A stretch of DNA of 64,000 nt, from positions 496,001 through 560,000 of the forward strand of contig JASPKZ010007249.1 of NCBI GenBank assembly GCA_030220185.1, in the 5' to 3' direction. The stretch comes from Diploptera punctata. Taxonomy: Eukaryota > Arthropoda > Insecta > Blattodea > Blaberidae. This document shows positions 60,221 through 64,000 of this stretch, piece after piece; position 1 is the stretch's first letter, and every line of letters starts with the position of its first letter. Position numbers and translations under genes: made by a program. Below the pieces are notes generated by a model. It had not been told where the DNA came from, did not search any database, and saw only the letters and a list, made by a program, of their open reading frames with translations.

Positions 60221-60747
60221 CTAAAAATGTATAAGATAATAACATAAATTTTCTTTTCACATATCATTATAATATTATAAATTTAGAATAAGAAAACATT
60301 TTGTAGTTATTTATTTATTTATACTCTGTTCAATTACTAATACTCATAACTAGGACCAATTGTTATATTTGTTCTAGTTTAGATAGATTCAAGATCAACA
60401 AAGAGCACTCAGTGCTGGACAGAGACATTGCAAAGAGGTACACAATGAAGTTGATGTATTTAAAGTACATACAGTAGAAGCAAATTTGACATGTGGGCCA
60501 TGCCAGTATGTTTCATGTCTTACATAAAAATACTTCAAATTAGAAAATGAAAAAAATATAATAAGTGTATCTAAGGATTAATATTGTAAAGATCTAAAAT
60601 GTCAGGAACAGTTTTTTACAGTACATTATTCTAAAAATGTTTTGAACTTTATATTTAAAGTTTTTAAATGATATATTTGCACACAGTATAGAGAGAGAGT
60701 AATATGATTATGCACAATGCAATCTGTTGATCATGAATGATATCTAA

Positions 60748-61339
60748 GGGTCGAATTTATAACGCATTAGACCGTAAAAGGCGTCCTCTGCTGAGAAAGT
60801 TTTATCCTAATACATTTTGCTTACTCAGAAATCTATTCATGCGATAATAATTGTAAGCTACCTGACGAGGTAACTTAAGATGCTCAAGATAGAAACTTAT
60901 CATGAAAATCCCGAAGGGAACCGATGGTAACCGATGTAGTTTGAAACCTTTGCAGCTTTATCCAAGATGTCGGACCTTGAAGACTTCGATCATGTTTTCA
61001 GTATACATGGAGAAGAGGAATTTGATAGAGTCTACCAAAGAATTCAACTGGAAGAACAGGAGAATCAGCGTAATATTGCGCGATGCAGACGACGTTGTAT
61101 ACGGTATTATTTGTGGGACGCAAGCGTAAATGTGTTCCTCTATAGCAGACGAAAATAACGGAAGTGGTTTTATCGCTGAGAATTCTGGGTAATTTGTTGC
61201 CAATATTACGAAAATGTCAACTTTCATGCATGACCGGTAAGTCGGCCGTTAATTCGATCTCAGCAATTGCTCACGGTGAGTCAGCTCACCAGTGATTGGA
61301 AGTAATTTGAGTAGAGACTAATGTATTTGCATGCGGCCC
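60748..61339 (+). mobile_element. Harbinger/PIF-like non-autonomous element, copy 2
   Basis: TAA at 60745-60747 and 61340-61342. Ends GGGTCGAATTTATAACGC and complement GCATGCGGCCC. Lies just upstream of dynein exon 1 in this list, opposite strand to the gene. Confidence 0.8.
60967..61158 (+). CDS. 63-codon ORF in Harbinger-like element, copy 2
   Basis: Same ORF as 37834-38025 with five or so substitutions (for example FSIHGEEEF for FGIRGEEEF) and no stop. Function unknown; probably a truncated transposase leader. Confidence 0.6.
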   Translation: MSDLEDFDHVFSIHGEEEFDRVYQRIQLEEQENQRNIARCRRRCIRYYLWDASVNVFLYSRRK

Positions 61340-61915
61340 TAAATCTAATAAACAAAATATATTGATACCAATGTTGTAAAGCCTCAATCATAACAATATG
61401 AACACAAAATTTAAATATCTAAAGAGAGTAATCTTTCAAAATCTTACAGTTTTAGAAATACAAAATTCTCCAATCTGGGTCACATTGTAACCCAGAAATT
61501 TCATAACTATTTTGTAATTTGATTACTATGTGTCACTCCATCTGTACCTAAGAGTCATAGTTAATGATCAAATGGCAAAAACTTTAATCTGATGCAAATT
61601 TATTTTTATTTATTTATTTTTGTTGTGTAGTTTTTATTTAAGGATAAGAATCATAAATCATAATACAATGAAAATATAATTTATTGTTTCCTGTTATATT
61701 GTTTTCCCGGATTCATCATTGAATTTTTACAGTTCCTGGGGGAGTTATTGCACTCGCAATGTCCACTGCAATTCTTATTATTCTCCACTTCTTTAATGCC
61801 AACTTCAATCCAATTTTATCCCATCACCAAATTCTATTAATAAAATGAATTGATTCTTATCTTACCATAGACCATAGCAGAGGATTGAAGTTGATTTGAA
61901 CAGGATATATAAAAA

Positions 61916-62208
61916 GTAAAGTAAAGTGATCCCACAACAGGCCCGGAGGCCCTTGGGGTAGTAGGAGGTTAAGGCTCCCACTTTTTCTAGACAATCGGCA
62001 CTTTATGTCAGCCGGGTTGTCAGCCCTGTGTGACGGCCACCTTTACCCCAGAACATACGTCTGGTACTCATTTCAGTTAGAGGCTGAGTTGACCCCAGGG
62101 CCATAGTGCCGCCAGAGGGTTTGGGTCAGTTTAAAAATCCTGACCCAAACGGGACTTAAACCCTCGACCCTCCGGCTTGTAGCTCAGTGCCTTAACCACT
62201 ACGCTACG
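61916..62208 (-). mobile_element. SINE-2, complete
   Basis: (AAAGT)n tail at 61916, body, then minus-strand tRNA-like head about 62208-62150 (GTAGCGTAGTGGTTAAGGCA, GAGGGTTTAAGTCCCG). Confidence 0.85.
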
Positions 62209-62281
62209 AACAGGATATATATCTTCACCTAAATATCCAACTTCATTCTCATATTTTATTCATCTATAACTTTACTGGGAC

Positions 62282-62905
62282 TATTTAACTCATGCTGCAA
62301 ATGGGAGTCAATGACCAATCATGTTTCAATGAATTTTGTTTTACAACCAATGACAGTCAAGTTTCAAATTCTGTTTACCAAAATAAAAAAAAGTTTCTCC
62401 TTTTTGATATTCTGAATAGGTCAGAGCATTATTTTGCAGTGACTGACTCTCGAACATATACATTGAATATAGCAAATAATGAACAGATTCCTTCAAACTA
62501 CACATTTAATATTCGTGTTTTTAAATAATGATTTTACGGAGTTGGTTCCTAAAAAAATATATTAATAACAACCTATAATATTGATTATAATATACAGTTT
62601 GATGTGTTTTATTTTTTCTCCATTAAGATTCATTCTTACAATATTGCGATCCTATTTGGCAATAAATAATATGATCTAGTTGCAGTGGATGAATAAATGA
62701 AATATAACCAAACATTTCTCATTTGTTTTCAAACATCGCCGTTTATATTAATACAAAAATATTTTAAAATAACTATATTTAAATAATGATATGTAAGTAA
62801 AAAGCTTAATTTTATTTGTTAAATAGACCTAATAAATGCCACTCTTGATTTCCAATCCTCTAGATAAATTTAGAAATCACTCGTGGCATTACTTATGATA
62901 ATTTT
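62282..62905. mobile_element. Interspersed non-autonomous element (copy 2 of 2)
   Basis: Inverse copy of 19040-19690. End with ATGCCACTCTTGATTTCC and AAATCACTCGTGGCATT. No coding capacity. Confidence 0.55.
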
Positions 62906-63417
62906 CTAACACTACACTAAGGACTTCTAAAAAAGATATTGCTAATAATTACAGCTTTTCTCACAGGAACTTCAGTTTTATCTTCATTTTGGCAAGAAGA
63001 ATAAGAGGAACCCTCATCTGTATCTATTTTTTTTATTTTTCTTTGGTTTTGTTAGGTTCTAGAAGAAATTTGAACAGAAAATCAATGTCATTTCCTGAGT
63101 CCATTGCCAATGTTTCGTTAGTAAACAAACTTAATTACTTTGAGGCAGTTCCTGAAGTAGAAGTATATGGCTTTTTTTGTACCAACATCTACATTACTTA
63201 AAGCCATTTCTCTTATCATTCATTGATAAATGACAAATGCTCGTTCTCCCTAGTATCTTACAAAACTTAATACTCTTATATAACATATATCGGAATGACA
63301 CACATTCACATTACAAGCACAAACACCAAACAACTTTTTAAAATCCTCTTTAACTTAAAGGTTGTCAACTGGTTCTTCTTTTCAAAATGTTAGAAAGTTT
63401 AATACGGTTTTAAAATA
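62906..63417. other. No feature seen
   Basis: AT-rich; short open frames only. Confidence 0.5.
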
Positions 63418-63840
63418 CAATAGGAAGTAACGTTAAGAGGTTTATATATTAAATTTGGGAATTTTTAACATTATGAGGTTCAATTCATAAGAATTAAATG
63501 AATCGTGATTTCTTCTTACCTCATACTTCTATGTTTTTTTAAACACAGCACTGCAGTATCGGTGACCCATTGTCATCATCGTCAGCTGTTTTCATGACTG
63601 TCAATTTTTTCTTTTGTAGTTTAGAAAATAATTCCTTCAAAAGAACACCAGATGGCAGTTTGGATAATTACCGGCAAAAGAAAAAATTGACAGTCGTGAA
63701 AACAGCTGACGATGGTGACAATGGGTCGCCGATACTGCAGTGCTGTGTTTAAAAAAACATAGAAGTATGAGGTAAGAAGAAATCACAATTCATTTAATTC
63801 TTATTAAGAGGTTTACTTAATAATTAAGTTATTTAATATG
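63418..63840. mobile_element. I-type PLE nested in an E-type PLE tail
   Basis: The I-type element at 63445-63803 has TSD TTAAGAGGTTTA (63433-63444, 63804-63815). The surrounding sequence is the reverse E tail CAATAGGAAGTAACGTTAAG, GGTTTA. Arms GTGATTTCTTCTTACCTCAT and complement; inner hammerhead-like fold with stem GGTGAC/GTCGCC. Confidence 0.85.
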
Positions 63841-64000
63841 GTATTCACTGGATCTGACAAATCATGACTATTGGAACAGATGCTCTTAACCACGCTTCCA
63901 TCACTTTCATTTCCACAATAAGAGAAATGTCACTATATGATGGTTCTTTACTTCTATCTCCTTTCAAAGTTAGACAGGCATAAAAATAATGTCTCATCAT

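Overview
This is a eukaryotic, almost certainly insect, nuclear window: AT-rich, intron-rich and packed with transposable elements. LINE 3' ends, tRNA-derived SINEs, piggyBac/Harbinger/hAT relics and many Penelope-like elements (PLEs) resemble what is common in hemimetabolous insects such as cockroaches and termites. The taxon is an inference.

The one host gene found is an axonemal dynein heavy chain of the outer-arm beta type (DNAH9/11/17 group) on the minus strand. Fourteen exons, from 60220 down to 3191, splice in perfect phase with no stop into 846 codons of the tail and linker-proximal region (DHC_N1 into DHC_N2). Both gene ends lie outside the window. Introns run from about 370 bases to almost 10 kb and hold nearly everything else.

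The dominant intronic material is a set of about 30 fold-back elements of PLE origin. Each has inverted arms ending in CTCACCTCATA / TATGAGGTGAG (or the TTACCTCATA variant), usually a single 30-45 base tail at one end (consensus AACCTCATARTGTTAYTTCC), and often an 11-16 base target-site duplication (TSD). Larger copies carry the PLE reverse transcriptase (YVDD) and GIY-YIG endonuclease (35056-37427, 43136-45330, 24737-25362, 53826-54395, 14043-14723). The arms contain minimal hammerhead ribozyme motifs: CTGANGA core, stem II, GAAA, a 2-3 bp stem III, then the cleavage nucleotide. Some subfamilies have a covarying U3:A8 in place of C3:G8, and almost all have one extra nucleotide after A9. This ribozyme-bearing, inverted-arm retroelement population is the most interesting system here.

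By region: 0-6 kb, last two exons seen, two piggyBac relics, LINE end. 6-13 kb, SINE clusters, nested PLEs, a second PLE clade, a hAT relic. 13-26 kb, PLE fold-backs, snap-back tRNA SINEs, LINEs. 26-35 kb, tandem repeats, an intron-containing tRNA-Tyr-like sequence, a long fold-back, four exons. 35-46 kb, the two largest PLEs and a Harbinger copy. 46-54 kb, three exons among PLEs and a piggyBac. 54-64 kb, LINE reverse transcriptase relics, microsatellites, the most 5' exon seen, and a second Harbinger copy.
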